The notes below the pieces were generated by a model, which ran no database searches, was not told where the DNA came from, and saw only the letters and a list, made by a program, of their open reading frames with translations. A stretch of DNA of 56,709 nucleotides from Opitutaceae bacterium (GTDB taxonomy: Bacteria > Verrucomicrobiota > Verrucomicrobiia > Opitutales > Opitutaceae), in contig JAQTYQ010000024.1 of assembly GCA_028688225.1 (NCBI GenBank), forward strand, positions 1 through 56,709, read 5' to 3'. Below are positions 9,147 through 18,879 of this stretch, piece after piece (within the stretch, counting starts at the first letter, position 1; the number at the start of each line of letters is the position of its first letter). Both the position numbers and the translations under genes were made by a program.

Positions 9147-10568
9147 ATGTCCCGTACTGTCGCCATCGTCGGCCGGCCCAACGTCGGCAAAAGCCGCCTC
9201 TTCAACCGGCTGACGCGGAAGCGCATCTCCATCGTGCACGACCAGCCCGGCGTCACGCGCGATGTCATCTCGGCCGAGGTCAAGGACGGGGCCTACACGC
9301 TGCTCGACACCGGCGGCATCGGTCTCAAGGGGGGGGAGAGTTCGACGCAGATCGTGGCCGCGACCGAGGTGCAGGTGCAGTTCGCCATCGATACCGCCCA
9401 GGTCATCCTTCTCGTGGTCGACGCGAAGGACGGCGTGACGGCGCTCGACGAGCGCATCGCGCAGCGCCTGCGCCGGAAGGACAAGACGGTGCTGCTCGTG
9501 GTGAACAAGATCGATTTCCATGACGCCCGCCGCGACAATCCGGACTTCTACAAACTCGGCCTTGGCGAACCATTGTTCCTGTCCGCTGAACACGGCGTAG
9601 GCGAGGTCGCCTTGCGCGACGCCGTTCTGGACAAACTCGGCCCCGTGCCGGCGGAGCCCCCGGAGGCGAGGACCGCGCACCAACCGCTCTGCGTCTGTTT
9701 CCTCGGCCGGCCCAACGTCGGCAAATCCTCCCTCAGCAACCGGCTGATCCGGAGCGACCGGCTGATCGTCAACGATGAGCCGGGCACCACGCGCGACGCC
9801 ATCGAGGTGCCGTTCGAATTCCGGGGGCGCGACGGGCGGCTCCACCCGTTCCGGCTCATCGACACCGCCGGCATCAAGGCCGCCACCAAGCTCGCCTCCT
9901 CCGTCGAGTATTTTTCCCGTCTGCGCTCGCTCGATGCGATCAAGCGCACCGATGTCGTTTTCCTCGTCCTCGATGCGATGGACGGCGTGACGCAGCAGGA
10001 CAAGGCTATCGCTGGCGAGGTGGTGAAGGAGGCGAAGCCGGTGGTGATCGTCGTCAACAAATGGGACCTGGTGCACGCCGCTTTCCGGCAGCCGGGGGGG
10101 ATTGAGGGCTACGAAACCGAGCGGGAGTTTCGCGAAAAATTCGAGCACGCCCTATTCGAACGCCTCTTCTTCACGCCCGGCGCGCCGGTCGTGTTTGCCT
10201 CGGCCATGACCGGCTACGAGGTCGACCGCATGCTCAACGCCGCAGTGAAGCTCCATCGGCAGCTCGATCTGAAGCTGCCGACGGCGAGGCTGAACCAGAC
10301 CATCACCCGCCTGGCTGAACGCACCCCGCCGCCGGCCGTGAGCGGCAAGCGTTTCCGGATCTACTATTGCGTGCAGACCGGCAATCGCCCGTTTCGCATC
10401 CGGCTGTTCTGCAACCAGGAGCGGCGATTGACGGAGTCGTATCGCCGGTATCTCGAGGCGGGCATCATCGCCGAGTTCGGGCTCGACGGATGTCCGATGC
10501 TTTTCGATCTGGTGGGCAAGAAATCCCGCGTGGCTTTTGCCGGCGGTCACGAAGCCGAGGACGATTGA
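9147..10568 (+). CDS. der: Ribosome biogenesis GTPase Der (EngA)
   Basis: Der is an essential GTPase for 50S subunit maturation with two GTPase domains in tandem. Both P-loops read GRPNVGKS, at residues 9-16 and 187-194. The DTGG/DTAG (G3) and NKID/NKWD (G4) motifs are visible in each half, and a KH-like C-terminal domain follows (KRFRIYYCVQTGNRPF). The 473-residue length fits the family. The frame opens further upstream, but MSRTVAIVGRPNVGKS at 9147 is the natural start. Confidence 0.96.
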   Translation: MSRTVAIVGRPNVGKSRLFNRLTRKRISIVHDQPGVTRDVISAEVKDGAYTLLDTGGIGLKGGESSTQIVAATEVQVQFAIDTAQVILLVVDAKDGVTALDERIAQRLRRKDKTVLLVVNKIDFHDARRDNPDFYKLGLGEPLFLSAEHGVGEVALRDAVLDKLGPVPAEPPEARTAHQPLCVCFLGRPNVGKSSLSNRLIRSDRLIVNDEPGTTRDAIEVPFEFRGRDGRLHPFRLIDTAGIKAATKLASSVEYFSRLRSLDAIKRTDVVFLVLDAMDGVTQQDKAIAGEVVKEAKPVVIVVNKWDLVHAAFRQPGGIEGYETEREFREKFEHALFERLFFTPGAPVVFASAMTGYEVDRMLNAAVKLHRQLDLKLPTARLNQTITRLAERTPPPAVSGKRFRIYYCVQTGNRPFRIRLFCNQERRLTESYRRYLEAGIIAEFGLDGCPMLFDLVGKKSRVAFAGGHEAEDD

Positions 10569-10766
10569 TGCCGCGGGCCCTCGTCCGCCCGGCAGAGGTC
10601 GGCACCGATGGCGCAGGGCGCGCAGCCAGGATCGGAAACACCAGCCGTTTGTTCAGGCGGCTGAGCGAGCCCTGCGGCGGCTCTTGACGCCGGGAGGCCC
10701 GGCTCTCCAATGGGGGGCGTAGACGATGGACGAACCGTCCGCCGTTCTCCACGCTCAGCCAGCATC

Positions 10767-11768
10767 ATGCCTGCACCGCTCAAACTCGTCTTCATGGGTT
10801 CCGACCCGATTGCGCTGCCGTCGCTGGAATGGCTGGCGGGGCCGGGGAGCGGGATCGCCCGCCTGCTCGCGATCTATACCCAACCGGATCGTCCGTCCGG
10901 CCGCGGACAGAAAACAGCGGCCGGCCCCATCAAGCAATGGGCGCAGGCGCGCGGCCTGGTCGTCCGGCAGCCGGAGCAGCTCACACCGGACGAATGCACG
11001 CCGTTCGCGGCCTTGCAGGCGGACGTGGCGCTCGTGATGGCCTACGGACACATTCTGCGCGACGATTTCATCGGCACGCCCCGGCTGGGTGCGCTCAACC
11101 TGCATGCTTCACTGCTGCCCAAATACCGCGGGGCATCGCCCATCCCGGCTGCGATCGCCGGCGGTGACCGCGAGACCGGTGTCACCCTGATGCGGATTGT
11201 GCGCCGGCTGGACGCCGGACCGATGGCTGATGCCGAGCGGGTGGGCATCGGACCGCGGGAGACCGCGTCCGCGGTGGAGGCCAAACTGGCGGAGGCCTGC
11301 GTGCCGCTGCTGACCCGGGCCCTGCCGCGACTGCGCGAAGGTTCACTCGTGTTTGTTCCGCAGGAGGAGGCGCAGGCGACTTTTTGCCGGCGTCTGACCA
11401 AGGAGGATGGGCGGCTCGATTTTACGGCGCCGGCCGCCGCGCTGGCCGCGCGCATCAACGGCCTTTTCCCCTGGCCCGGTTGCACGGTGGAAATTCATGG
11501 TGTCGCGGTCAAGCTGGGCCCCGCCGATGTGGCATCCGGCCCGGTCCGGGACGCTGCCGCCGGCACGGTCCTGGGCGCTGATGCCGGGGGATTGCTGGTG
11601 ATGACGGGGGAGGGAATTCTACGTCTGTGCGGATTGCAGCGTCCAGGCGGCCGGCTGCTGCCCGCGCCGGAGTTTTTGCGGGGATTTCCGGTCGCCCCGG
11701 GAACAGTCCTGCCGTCCCAGCCCATGCGTCCGCTGGTCAGCGCCCGGCCATTCCGCCCCACCGGGTAA
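10767..11768 (+). CDS. fmt: Methionyl-tRNA formyltransferase
   Basis: Fmt formylates initiator methionyl-tRNA using 10-formyl-tetrahydrofolate. The product is 333 residues. The catalytic region is clear: LNLHASLLPKYRGASPI holds the Asn and His, and GVTLMRIVRRLDAGPM holds the Asp. The N-terminus LVFMGSDPIALPSLEWL is the expected Rossmann start, and a C-terminal OB-like domain follows (TVEIHGVAVKLGPA). The ATG at 10767 is chosen because the 19 codons upstream lack family similarity. The 198 bp between der and fmt hold no recognisable gene. Confidence 0.95.
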   Translation: MPAPLKLVFMGSDPIALPSLEWLAGPGSGIARLLAIYTQPDRPSGRGQKTAAGPIKQWAQARGLVVRQPEQLTPDECTPFAALQADVALVMAYGHILRDDFIGTPRLGALNLHASLLPKYRGASPIPAAIAGGDRETGVTLMRIVRRLDAGPMADAERVGIGPRETASAVEAKLAEACVPLLTRALPRLREGSLVFVPQEEAQATFCRRLTKEDGRLDFTAPAAALAARINGLFPWPGCTVEIHGVAVKLGPADVASGPVRDAAAGTVLGADAGGLLVMTGEGILRLCGLQRPGGRLLPAPEFLRGFPVAPGTVLPSQPMRPLVSARPFRPTG

Positions 11769-11847
11769 ACGGGCCCGGTTGCCGCCGGCGGCGACCCAGG
11801 GACTCTTCGCTTGTTTTTGCCCGTTTTTTTTTCAATGCTGCAGGCCT

Positions 11848-12444
11848 ATGCCGCCTCGCATTTGGATTCGCTGTCTGCTCGGATTTCTTCCCGTCCTGTG
11901 GCTCAGCCTCGCTCCTCTCTCCGCCCAGGGCTCCAACAACCCACAGGCCTTTGAACTGGCCAGTCTCCGCGAAGACGTTCGCCTGCTCAACCAGCGGGTG
12001 GGTGAACTCAGTCTTCGCATCGAGCAGCTCGAACGCGACAGCGGCGAGCTGCGCATGAAATCCGGCCAGACCTATGTCACCCTCGCGCAACTGAACGAAG
12101 CCATCGCCGATCTGCAGAAAACCGTGCAGGCCGCCCTGCGCGAACAAAAGCGCGAGACGCTGCAACAGGTCAGCGTGCAGCTGGAAAAACTGGCCAACGA
12201 GACGCAGGCGGCCATCAACGCCCTCGCGCGGAACGCCGCCACGCGCCCGGCGGTGAGCCCGCCGACCTTCTCCGAGGACTATCCCAAGGAGGGGGTCAGT
12301 TACACGGTCCAGAAGGGCGACACGCTTTCGAGCATCGCGCACAGGACCAACGCCAGGATGCAGGACATCATCAATGCGAACAAGATCGCCGATCCGACCA
12401 AGCTGCAGGTCGGGCAGACCTTGTTCATCCCGCAGGGCAAATAA
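11848..12444 (+). CDS. LysM domain cell-envelope protein with coiled coil
   Basis: A 198-residue exported protein. It has a signal peptide (about residues 1-27, cleavage after LSA), a helical stretch rich in heptad-like Leu/Glu/Gln (about 30-125, probable coiled coil) and one C-terminal LysM peptidoglycan-binding domain (YTVQKGDTLSSIAHRTNA to VGQTLFIP). It probably sits in the periplasm bound to the cell wall. The stop is 9 bp before parB, so the two are likely co-transcribed. There is no catalytic domain, so a structural or tethering role is more likely than peptidoglycan cleavage. Confidence 0.85.
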   Translation: MPPRIWIRCLLGFLPVLWLSLAPLSAQGSNNPQAFELASLREDVRLLNQRVGELSLRIEQLERDSGELRMKSGQTYVTLAQLNEAIADLQKTVQAALREQKRETLQQVSVQLEKLANETQAAINALARNAATRPAVSPPTFSEDYPKEGVSYTVQKGDTLSSIAHRTNARMQDIINANKIADPTKLQVGQTLFIPQGK

Positions 12445-12453
12445 GCATTCACC

Positions 12454-13383
12454 ATGGCGACGTCGAAATCCAGGTTGGGCCGGGGACTGGGGGCGCTGAT
12501 CGCGAGCGGAGCGACCGCGGCGCCGAAACTTGAATCCAAGGCGGCGCCGGCTGCGGCTGGCCATCCGGCTGACGCTCCGTCACCGCCAGCGTCCGGATTT
12601 CAGGAAATCGCCGTCCATCTCGTTGAGCCGAGCCCCTATCAGCCGCGCAAGGACATCAATGCCGAACAACTGGATGAACTTGCGGAAAGCATTCGGGCCG
12701 AGGGGCTCTTGCAGCCGATCGTCGTTCGCAAAGCCGGCGAAAAATATCAGCTGATCGCCGGCGAACGTCGCTGGCGCGCCTTCCAGCAGCTGAAGATCAA
12801 GTCGATCCCGGCCCGCGTCCTCGAAGCCAGCGACGCCTCCTCCGCCACGCTGACCCTGATCGAAAACCTGCAGCGGGAGGGCCTGAATCCGATCGAGGAG
12901 GCCTATGGTTATGCGAGCCTGATCCGCGACTTTGATCTCACCCAGGAACAGGCGGCGGAGCGCGTGGGCAAGGGACGCGCCACGGTGGCCAATTCCCTGC
13001 GCCTGCTGGCGCTCGACGCCGCGATCCAGGGCTACCTCGCCAAAGGGCTGCTCAGTGTCGGCCATGCCAAAGTCCTGCTGGGGGTGGAGGATTCGGCCAA
13101 GCGCGGTATCCTCGCCCGCCGGGTGATCGAGGAGGGGCTGAGTGTGCGGGTCCTCGAAAAGCTGGCGTCGGGGCACAGGACCGCCCGCTCCGGACGGGGC
13201 CGGGGCAGGGCGATTCCCCCCGCCGAGGCGGCCGCCGTGGCCGACATCGAGAAGCGGCTGACCGGGCACTTGGGCGCGCGCGTGGCGCTGCATCATACGC
13301 CGAAGCGCGGCCGCATTGTCATTGAATACGCCGGGAACGAGGATCTGCAGCGGATACTGGATAAAATCGGAGTGGGGACGTAA
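12454..13383 (+). CDS. parB: Chromosome partitioning protein ParB
   Basis: ParB binds parS sites near the origin and acts as a CTP-dependent DNA clamp with ParA in chromosome segregation. The 309-residue protein shows the N-terminal LGRGLGALI (ParA-stimulating) box, the CTP-binding motifs GLLQPIVVRK and AGERRWRA, ENLQREGLNPIEEA, a helix-turn-helix (LTQEQAAERVGKGRATVANSLR) and a C-terminal dimer domain. parA usually precedes parB but is absent here; a LysM protein occupies that position instead. No consensus parS was noticed in the window. Confidence 0.94.
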   Translation: MATSKSRLGRGLGALIASGATAAPKLESKAAPAAAGHPADAPSPPASGFQEIAVHLVEPSPYQPRKDINAEQLDELAESIRAEGLLQPIVVRKAGEKYQLIAGERRWRAFQQLKIKSIPARVLEASDASSATLTLIENLQREGLNPIEEAYGYASLIRDFDLTQEQAAERVGKGRATVANSLRLLALDAAIQGYLAKGLLSVGHAKVLLGVEDSAKRGILARRVIEEGLSVRVLEKLASGHRTARSGRGRGRAIPPAEAAAVADIEKRLTGHLGARVALHHTPKRGRIVIEYAGNEDLQRILDKIGVGT

Positions 13384-13401
13384 GGTAGCGCGATCACCTG
13401 C

Positions 13402-15279
13402 ATGAGTGTTGCGGAAACTGTCCGGGAGACGCTGGCCGACGCCCAGGCGCTGCGGGCCAAGATGTTCCGGCTGCGCTTTCCCTTCGTGGCTGAGCTGGGG
13501 CGCTATTCCGCGGCGAAGTTTCGCGCTGACCTCATTGCCGGGGCCACGCTCACGCTGGTCTCCATCCCGCAGGCGATCGGTTTTTCGCTGATTCTCAACC
13601 TGCCCCCCGTCCCGGTGATCGTGTCCGTCATCGTCGGTGGTTTTTTCGGCGCCCTGTTCTTCTCCTCGCACCATCACGTTTTCGGCCCGACCAGTTCGAT
13701 CAGCCTGATCACGGCCGCCACCATCGCGTCCTATACCGGTCCGAGCCTGCCGCCGCTGCAGCTGGCCATCCTCCTCGCCCTCATGATCGGCACCATCCAG
13801 CTGGTTGCCGGCCTGCTGAATTTTGGCGAGGTCACCAAGTTCATCTCGCGCTCCGTGGTGGTCGGATACAGCACCGGCATCGGCGTGCTGCTGGTCGCGA
13901 GCCAGCTGCACAACCTGCTGGGTTTCCGGGTCGAGCTGGGGCAATCGTTTCTGCTCAACCTCTGGCAGGCGGCGACTTTGCTGCTGGAGCAGAAGATTTC
14001 CCTCTGGGCGCTCGGTATCGGCCTGGGCACCTTGGTGATCTTTGAGGGCGTGCGCCGTCTTCGGCCAAACTGGCCCGAAGCCCTGATCGGCCTGGCGGTC
14101 ATGGGCGGCGCGGCGAAGGTCGCCGCGTTGTTTCACCCCAGGCTGCCGTTTGCCCTGGTGCAGGATGAAGGCGCCCTCAGCGCCGTCCTGCCGTCGTTCG
14201 CCGGGTTGCACTGGGGGCCGGCCGAGCTGCAGGCGCTGCCCTGGCTGACCAGCACCGCGGTGGCGATCTCGATCCTGGGCATGCTGGAGGCGGTCTCAAT
14301 CACCAAGTCCCTGGCGGCCCGGAGCGGACAGAAGATCGAGCCGAACCAGGAGCTGGCCGGAATGGGTGTGGCCAACATCGCCTGCGGCTTGTTTGGCGCC
14401 GTGCCCGGCTCATCGTCGTTCGCGCGGTCGGCGGTGAATTTTCAAAGTGGCGCGGCCACGCAGCTGTCGTCCATGCTGAGCAGCGTGGTGGTCCTCGGCG
14501 TGCTGCTGTTCGTCACGCCGGTCTTTGATTACATTCCCGTGGCGGCGCTGGCCGCCCATTTGATCCGCGTGGGGGGCAGAATGATCAACTGGCATCAAAT
14601 CCGCGTGGCGTGCCGGTCCACCCGGTCGGATGCGGCGGTGTTCGCGGTCACCCTCGGGGCCTGCCTTTTGCTCAAGCTCGACACGGCGATTTATGTGGGG
14701 ATCGGCGTGGCCCTGGCCCTGGCCCTCCAAAAGACCAGCACGCCGCTGCTGGTCGAATACACCTTTAATGAGAGCGGCAACCTGGCGGAACTCACGGACC
14801 CGGCCAGACGCGCGCACCCCTCCATCTCCATCATTCACGTTGAAGGGGAGCTTTTTTTTGGCGCCGCGGACCTGTTTCAGGAGCAGGTGCGCTATGTGGC
14901 CGAGGACGACAATATCCGGGTCTTTGTCCTGCGCATGAAGAACGCGCGGCACCTGGATGCCTCGGCGGTGATGGCGCTGGAAAACCTTCATGATTATCTG
15001 CAGAAGACCGGCCGGCATCTGCTCATCAGTGGCGTCAACGCGGAGGTGGAGCGGGTCGTGCGCAACAGCGGACTTCTGAAGCTGATCGGCAGCGAAAACG
15101 TTTTCCCGGCGGAGTCCAACCCGACCATCAGCACCAAGCGGGCGTTGGTCCGGGCCACCCTATTGCTCCAGACGCGCCGGGCCGGTGTCCGGCTCTTTTA
15201 TGGGCGCCAACACGAGAAGGTGAGGGACGCCGCGACACCGGCCGGAGCGCCGCCGCGTCCGGAGGACTACGAGATTTAG
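13402..15279 (+). CDS. SulP family anion transporter with STAS domain
   Basis: A 625-residue inner-membrane transporter of the SLC26/SulP family. About 10-14 hydrophobic segments span roughly residues 45-445, including the family motif VFGPTSSISLITAA. A cytoplasmic C-terminal STAS domain covers about residues 470-575 (ISIIHVEGELFFGAADLF, RMKNARHLDASAVMALENL). Members carry sulfate, bicarbonate or dicarboxylates, and the substrate cannot be read from sequence. Sulfate would fit cysI in the same window, but they are not adjacent. It begins 18 bp after parB and may be co-transcribed. Confidence 0.9.
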   Translation: MSVAETVRETLADAQALRAKMFRLRFPFVAELGRYSAAKFRADLIAGATLTLVSIPQAIGFSLILNLPPVPVIVSVIVGGFFGALFFSSHHHVFGPTSSISLITAATIASYTGPSLPPLQLAILLALMIGTIQLVAGLLNFGEVTKFISRSVVVGYSTGIGVLLVASQLHNLLGFRVELGQSFLLNLWQAATLLLEQKISLWALGIGLGTLVIFEGVRRLRPNWPEALIGLAVMGGAAKVAALFHPRLPFALVQDEGALSAVLPSFAGLHWGPAELQALPWLTSTAVAISILGMLEAVSITKSLAARSGQKIEPNQELAGMGVANIACGLFGAVPGSSSFARSAVNFQSGAATQLSSMLSSVVVLGVLLFVTPVFDYIPVAALAAHLIRVGGRMINWHQIRVACRSTRSDAAVFAVTLGACLLLKLDTAIYVGIGVALALALQKTSTPLLVEYTFNESGNLAELTDPARRAHPSISIIHVEGELFFGAADLFQEQVRYVAEDDNIRVFVLRMKNARHLDASAVMALENLHDYLQKTGRHLLISGVNAEVERVVRNSGLLKLIGSENVFPAESNPTISTKRALVRATLLLQTRRAGVRLFYGRQHEKVRDAATPAGAPPRPEDYEI

Positions 15280-15346
15280 CCCCGGCTGTTTCGGGCGAGA
15301 ACGCAGGTTGACATTGCGCACCGGAGCCTGTTGTCATGCGCCTTTT

Positions 15347-15766
15347 ATGATCTCGGTTTTCATCGGTATCGCCACCTTCATGCTCATCCTGGTGGCGCTG
15401 TTCCTCATCCTGGTGGTGCTGGCCCAACGCGCCAAATCCGACGGCGGCATGGCCGCGATGGGCGGTGGTGCGATGGAGTCGGCCTTTGGCCCTGATACCA
15501 GCAATATCCTGAGCCGCCTGACCATCCGGGGTGCGATCGTGTTTTTCGTCCTGAGTTTCCTCGTTTACCTTGGGTACATCCACGTGCGGGGTCATCCCAC
15601 CGGAGCCAAGGGAACGCTTCCCAACATCCCGGTTCCGGCGGCTCCGGCGGTGCCTTCCTCCAGCGCGCCCGCGGCTGCTCCCGCGGTAACCGTCCCGATC
15701 ACTGCCGCCCCCGATGCTGCCACGACCACCACCCAGAGCGGCGCTCCGGCTGAGAAGAAGCCCTGA
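15347..15766 (+). CDS. secG: Preprotein translocase subunit SecG
   Basis: SecG is a small membrane subunit of the SecYEG export channel. The 139-residue protein has two transmembrane helices (about residues 1-25 and 63-83) flanking the conserved cytoplasmic loop (VVLAQRAKSDGGMAAMGGGA). The Ala/Pro-rich C-terminal tail (about 95-139) is longer than in E. coli. A TTG 39 nt upstream is possible, but the ATG at 15347 gives the normal N-terminus. The next gene starts 10 bp downstream. Confidence 0.88.
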   Translation: MISVFIGIATFMLILVALFLILVVLAQRAKSDGGMAAMGGGAMESAFGPDTSNILSRLTIRGAIVFFVLSFLVYLGYIHVRGHPTGAKGTLPNIPVPAAPAVPSSSAPAAAPAVTVPITAAPDAATTTTQSGAPAEKKP

Positions 15767-15776
15767 TCGGCCCGGG

Positions 15777-16673
15777 ATGCGACGCAGTTCGGTATCTTTT
15801 GGTTGGCGGGCGTCCGGCTGGCTGTTGCTCACGATTTTGCTCCTTCCATCCCTGGCACTGGCGCAGAAGGGCCATCGTCCCCCGCCCAGCTACCTTCAGC
15901 TTGACAAACCCGACCAGGAAAAGGGGAGGGAGATCCTGGATCAATTCCGCCGGCAGGGCATCGCCGGAGATTATTATTTCGAGTTCGAGCTGCGGGTGCT
16001 GCCCCGGCATGATCCTGAACGCGTGCTCAGCGGGCGCCTCTGGGGTTCGCGGAATGCCAGCGGACCGATTTCGCGGGTCAGCGTGTTTCCGCCTGCGGCC
16101 GGGGCCGCCGGGGAAACACGCCTGCTGGTGCAAAGCGGCGCCGCGCCGGCGCTCTGGCGTTGGAACGGAGAAGCCGGCAGCCCGATCCTTCAGTCCGGCG
16201 TCGACGCGCTGTTTGCCCCGGTGGCCGGCACCGATTTGACGCCGTTCGACCTGCAGATGCCGTTCCTCTACTGGCCGGAATTTGTCTACGAAGGATTTGC
16301 GCGGATGCGCGGCCGGCCGGCGCACCAGTTCCTGTTCTACCCGCCCCCGGCAATCTCGGAGCGGCGGCCAACGCTCGCGGGCATACGCGCCTACCTGGAC
16401 ACGCAGTACACCGCCCTCGTCCAGGTCGAGTTCATCGACGTCCAGAATCGCCTCGCCAAGGTGCTCAGCATCCTCGATCTCAAAAAAATCGGCGATCAAT
16501 GGATCGTCAAATCGATCGACCTGCGCGATGAAACCATCCGCAACAAGACCCGGTTTGCCGTGACGGCCGCCGCCCTCAATCAGAAGTTCCCGGCGGAGAT
16601 TTTTGCGCCGGCCAATCTGGCGGCACCGGCCGCTGCTCCGGCCCGGGCGGACCTGGTGCCTTTGACGCCATGA
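15777..16673 (+). CDS. Exported LolA/LolB-like lipoprotein-sorting type protein
   Basis: A 298-residue secreted protein with a clear signal peptide (residues 1-29, ending SLALAQ). The mature part has a beta-rich pattern of repeated strands such as YYFEFELRVLPR, SAPALWRW-type and LVQVEFIDVQNRLAKVLSILDLKKI. This resembles proteins annotated as outer-membrane lipoprotein-sorting protein (half-barrel LolA/LolB fold) that are common in this phylum. Fold assignment is by pattern only. It lies 10 bp after secG and its stop overlaps the next start (ATGA), so secG, this gene and the HAD gene look like one operon linked to envelope export. Confidence 0.55.
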   Translation: MRRSSVSFGWRASGWLLLTILLLPSLALAQKGHRPPPSYLQLDKPDQEKGREILDQFRRQGIAGDYYFEFELRVLPRHDPERVLSGRLWGSRNASGPISRVSVFPPAAGAAGETRLLVQSGAAPALWRWNGEAGSPILQSGVDALFAPVAGTDLTPFDLQMPFLYWPEFVYEGFARMRGRPAHQFLFYPPPAISERRPTLAGIRAYLDTQYTALVQVEFIDVQNRLAKVLSILDLKKIGDQWIVKSIDLRDETIRNKTRFAVTAAALNQKFPAEIFAPANLAAPAAAPARADLVPLTP

Positions 16674-17353
16674 GTGGTGCCTCCCGCTATGCCGGCGTGG
16701 TTTTCGATCTCGATGGCACGCTGATCGACAGCATGCCGCAGGTGCTGGAAGGGCTGGCCTCGGCCGTGGGGCGCTATCGTCCCCGGCCGGCCCTGGAGGA
16801 AATCATGGGCATCCTGGGCGGACCATCGGAGGCCTGTGTGCGGCGTCTGCTCGCCGGCGGGCCGCACGTTGCGGCCGCACTGGCCGCCTACCTGCGATTT
16901 CTGCGCAGCCACGAGCATTTGCTGCGCCCGTTTCGCGGGGCGCTCCCGCTGCTGCGGGACCTGCACGCGGCCCGGGTGCGGCTTGGCCTCTGGACCGGAC
17001 GGGAGCGGGCATCGACGGTGGCCCGGCTGCAGGCCTTGTCCGTGGACCGGTATTTTGACCAGATTGTTTGCGGGGACGATCTGCCGTCCCACAAACCAGA
17101 ACCATCCGGACTTTTGCAGATCCTCCGGGCTTGGAAACTGGCTCCGGACCAGGTGCTTTTTGTGGGCGACTCTGACCAGGATGTGCAGGGGGGCCGTGAG
17201 GCCGGCATGCCCATGGTGGCGATTGCGCACCATCGGGTGCTCGCTCCCGGTTTGCGGGAGTATCCCCGGGCAATTGCGGCGACACCCACGGCCGCCTTCA
17301 CCCGGGTGCGGGCGGAGGTGCTGCGCGGGCGCGACCGTCGGGCGTACCGGTAG
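16670..17353 (+). CDS. HAD-superfamily phosphatase (phosphoglycolate phosphatase-like)
   Basis: A 227-residue HAD subfamily IA hydrolase. Motif I is FDLDGTLIDS (nucleophile Asp13, acid/base Asp15), motif II is the LWTGRE threonine, motif III is the lysine in SHKPEPSG and motif IV is FVGDSDQDVQGG. A helical cap lies between motifs I and II. Family members dephosphorylate phosphoglycolate, pyrophosphate or sugar phosphates, and the substrate is not resolvable here. The start overlaps the stop of the preceding gene by four bases, supporting translational coupling. Confidence 0.85.
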   Translation: MSGASRYAGVVFDLDGTLIDSMPQVLEGLASAVGRYRPRPALEEIMGILGGPSEACVRRLLAGGPHVAAALAAYLRFLRSHEHLLRPFRGALPLLRDLHAARVRLGLWTGRERASTVARLQALSVDRYFDQIVCGDDLPSHKPEPSGLLQILRAWKLAPDQVLFVGDSDQDVQGGREAGMPMVAIAHHRVLAPGLREYPRAIAATPTAAFTRVRAEVLRGRDRRAYR

Positions 17354-17447
17354 CAGCCGACGTCAGCAGCTGATGGGAGGTCAGCCGCCTTTCCGCGTTC
17401 GACAATGGCGGAAAGTGGATGCACCAAGCGAAGAAGAGTGTGCTGCA

Positions 17448-17548
17448 CCGGGGTAATCCTCGGCTTCGCTACCCCGGATGCTCCTGGCTGCCAGACAACG
17501 GAAATCCCCGGAGGCCGGGTCACTCTCCAAAACGGTCCGCCGTTTTGG
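17448..17548. terminator. Hairpins between convergent genes (probable bidirectional terminator)
   Basis: Two hairpins lie between the HAD gene and the opposite-strand ABC ATPase: CCGGGGTA/TACCCCGG (17448-17455, 17470-17477) and a perfect CCAAAACGG/CCGTTTTGG with a four-base loop (17527-17548). The second has A/T-rich stem bases on both sides and is placed to stop transcription in both directions. Confidence 0.6.
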
Positions 17549-17589
17549 TTAAGGAATGGGGGTGGACGAAGTCCAATCCGCTCCTGGCG

Positions 17590-18720
17590 CTACTTCAGCA
17601 CCTGCTCCGTGGTCGGATCGAAGAGGTGGGCCTTCTCCACATCGAACACGACCTTCAAGCGGTGATTGGTGTCAAAGCGATCGCTGGCCCGGACCCGGGC
17701 GATGAAGGAGGTCGCCCCGGTGTCGAGGTAGAGATACGTTTCCGCGCCCATGGGTTCGACCACTTCAATCTTCACCTCGGCGGTGCGGCCGGGATCGGCC
17801 TCGGTCACCGCGACGGCATCATCCACGTCCTCGGGCCGAATCCCGAGGGTCAGCGGCCGGCCGACATGACCGGCCGCTTTCCGGGAAAGAGCATCGTTCA
17901 GCCGGATCCGCAGCGGCGTCCCGCTGTTGCCGGTCTCCGAAAACACCAGCTGGTGGCCGTCCCGCTCGACCGTGCCGGAGAAAAAGTTCATCGGTGGACT
18001 GCCGATAAAACCGGCCACGAAAAGATTTTCCGGATGATTGTAGAGCGTCAGAGGCTCGGCCACTTGCATGATGTTGCCGTCCTTCATCACACAGATGCGG
18101 TCGCCCATGGTCATGGCCTCCACCTGGTCGTGCGTCACATAGATCATGGTGACCCCGAGGCGGGCATGGAGCTTGGAAATCTCGGTGCGGGTGGAGACAC
18201 GCATCTTGGCGTCGAGGTTGGACAGTGGTTCGTCGAAAAGAAACACCTTCGGTTTGCGCACGATGGCGCGGCCGACGGCGACCCGCTGCCGCTGCCCGCC
18301 GGAGAGTGCCTTGGGTTTGCGTTCGAGATACGGCTCCAGGCCGAGCAGGGCGGCGGCCTCCCGCACCCGGGCGGCGATTTTCGCCTTCGGCAGGCCGCGC
18401 AACTTCAGCCCGAAGGCCAGGTTGTCGTAAACCGACATGTGGGGGTAGAGGGCGTAGTTCTGAAAGACCATGGCGATGTCCCGGTCCTTGGGCAGCACCT
18501 GATTGACGACGCGCCCGTCGATGGCGATGGTGCCGCCGGTGATTTCCTCCAGCCCGGCGATCATGCGCAGCGTGGTCGACTTGCCGCAGCCGGAGGGGCC
18601 AACCAGCACCATGAACTCGCGGTCCTCGACCAGGAGGTTGATCGCATTGACAGCGCGTACACCCGGACCGTTTTTTTCGGGAAAGATCTTGAGCAGATTC
18701 TCGATGACGACTTTGGCCAT
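17590..18720 (-). CDS. Sugar ABC transporter ATPase (MalK/UgpC/MsmX family)
   Basis: A 376-residue ABC ATPase of the carbohydrate-uptake class. Walker A is GPSGCGKST, the Q-loop segment [19 protein letters not shown], the signature LSGGQRQR, Walker [13 protein letters not shown] and the switch histidine YVTHDQ. A C-terminal TOBE/regulatory domain ([21 protein letters not shown]) marks the MalK type. No permease or binding-protein gene adjoins it. Family members such as MsmX serve several sugar transporters from one locus, which is a reasonable inference here. The frame extends to 18783, but [11 protein letters not shown] at 18720 is the family start. Confidence 0.92.
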   Translation of the reverse strand: MAKVVIENLLKIFPEKNGPGVRAVNAINLLVEDREFMVLVGPSGCGKSTTLRMIAGLEEITGGTIAIDGRVVNQVLPKDRDIAMVFQNYALYPHMSVYDNLAFGLKLRGLPKAKIAARVREAAALLGLEPYLERKPKALSGGQRQRVAVGRAIVRKPKVFLFDEPLSNLDAKMRVSTRTEISKLHARLGVTMIYVTHDQVEAMTMGDRICVMKDGNIMQVAEPLTLYNHPENLFVAGFIGSPPMNFFSGTVERDGHQLVFSETGNSGTPLRIRLNDALSRKAAGHVGRPLTLGIRPEDVDDAVAVTEADPGRTAEVKIEVVEPMGAETYLYLDTGATSFIARVRASDRFDTNHRLKVVFDVEKAHLFDPTTEQVLK

Positions 18721-18879
18721 GACACCGGCGCAGCTGCCGCCGGCACGTGAACATCCAGCAAGGGCAAAGTGAGTCAATGCCATATCTGGCGGATGCTTTT
18801 TAGCATTGCCTCCCGCAGAGGGCGCGGCTTTTTGAAGCGGCAGTGCACGTGCGCCTCGCGGGATTCACTCCTTTTTTGC

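Noticed and set aside
12454..13383. parS site near parB
   Set aside because: No 16-bp parS-like palindrome was noticed by eye in or around the gene. A systematic search would be needed to exclude it.
18769..18879. Longer start for the tandem RHH-like protein
   Set aside because: The added 37 residues are Cys/Arg-rich and unlike the rest, and they would overlap the start region of the divergent ATPase gene.
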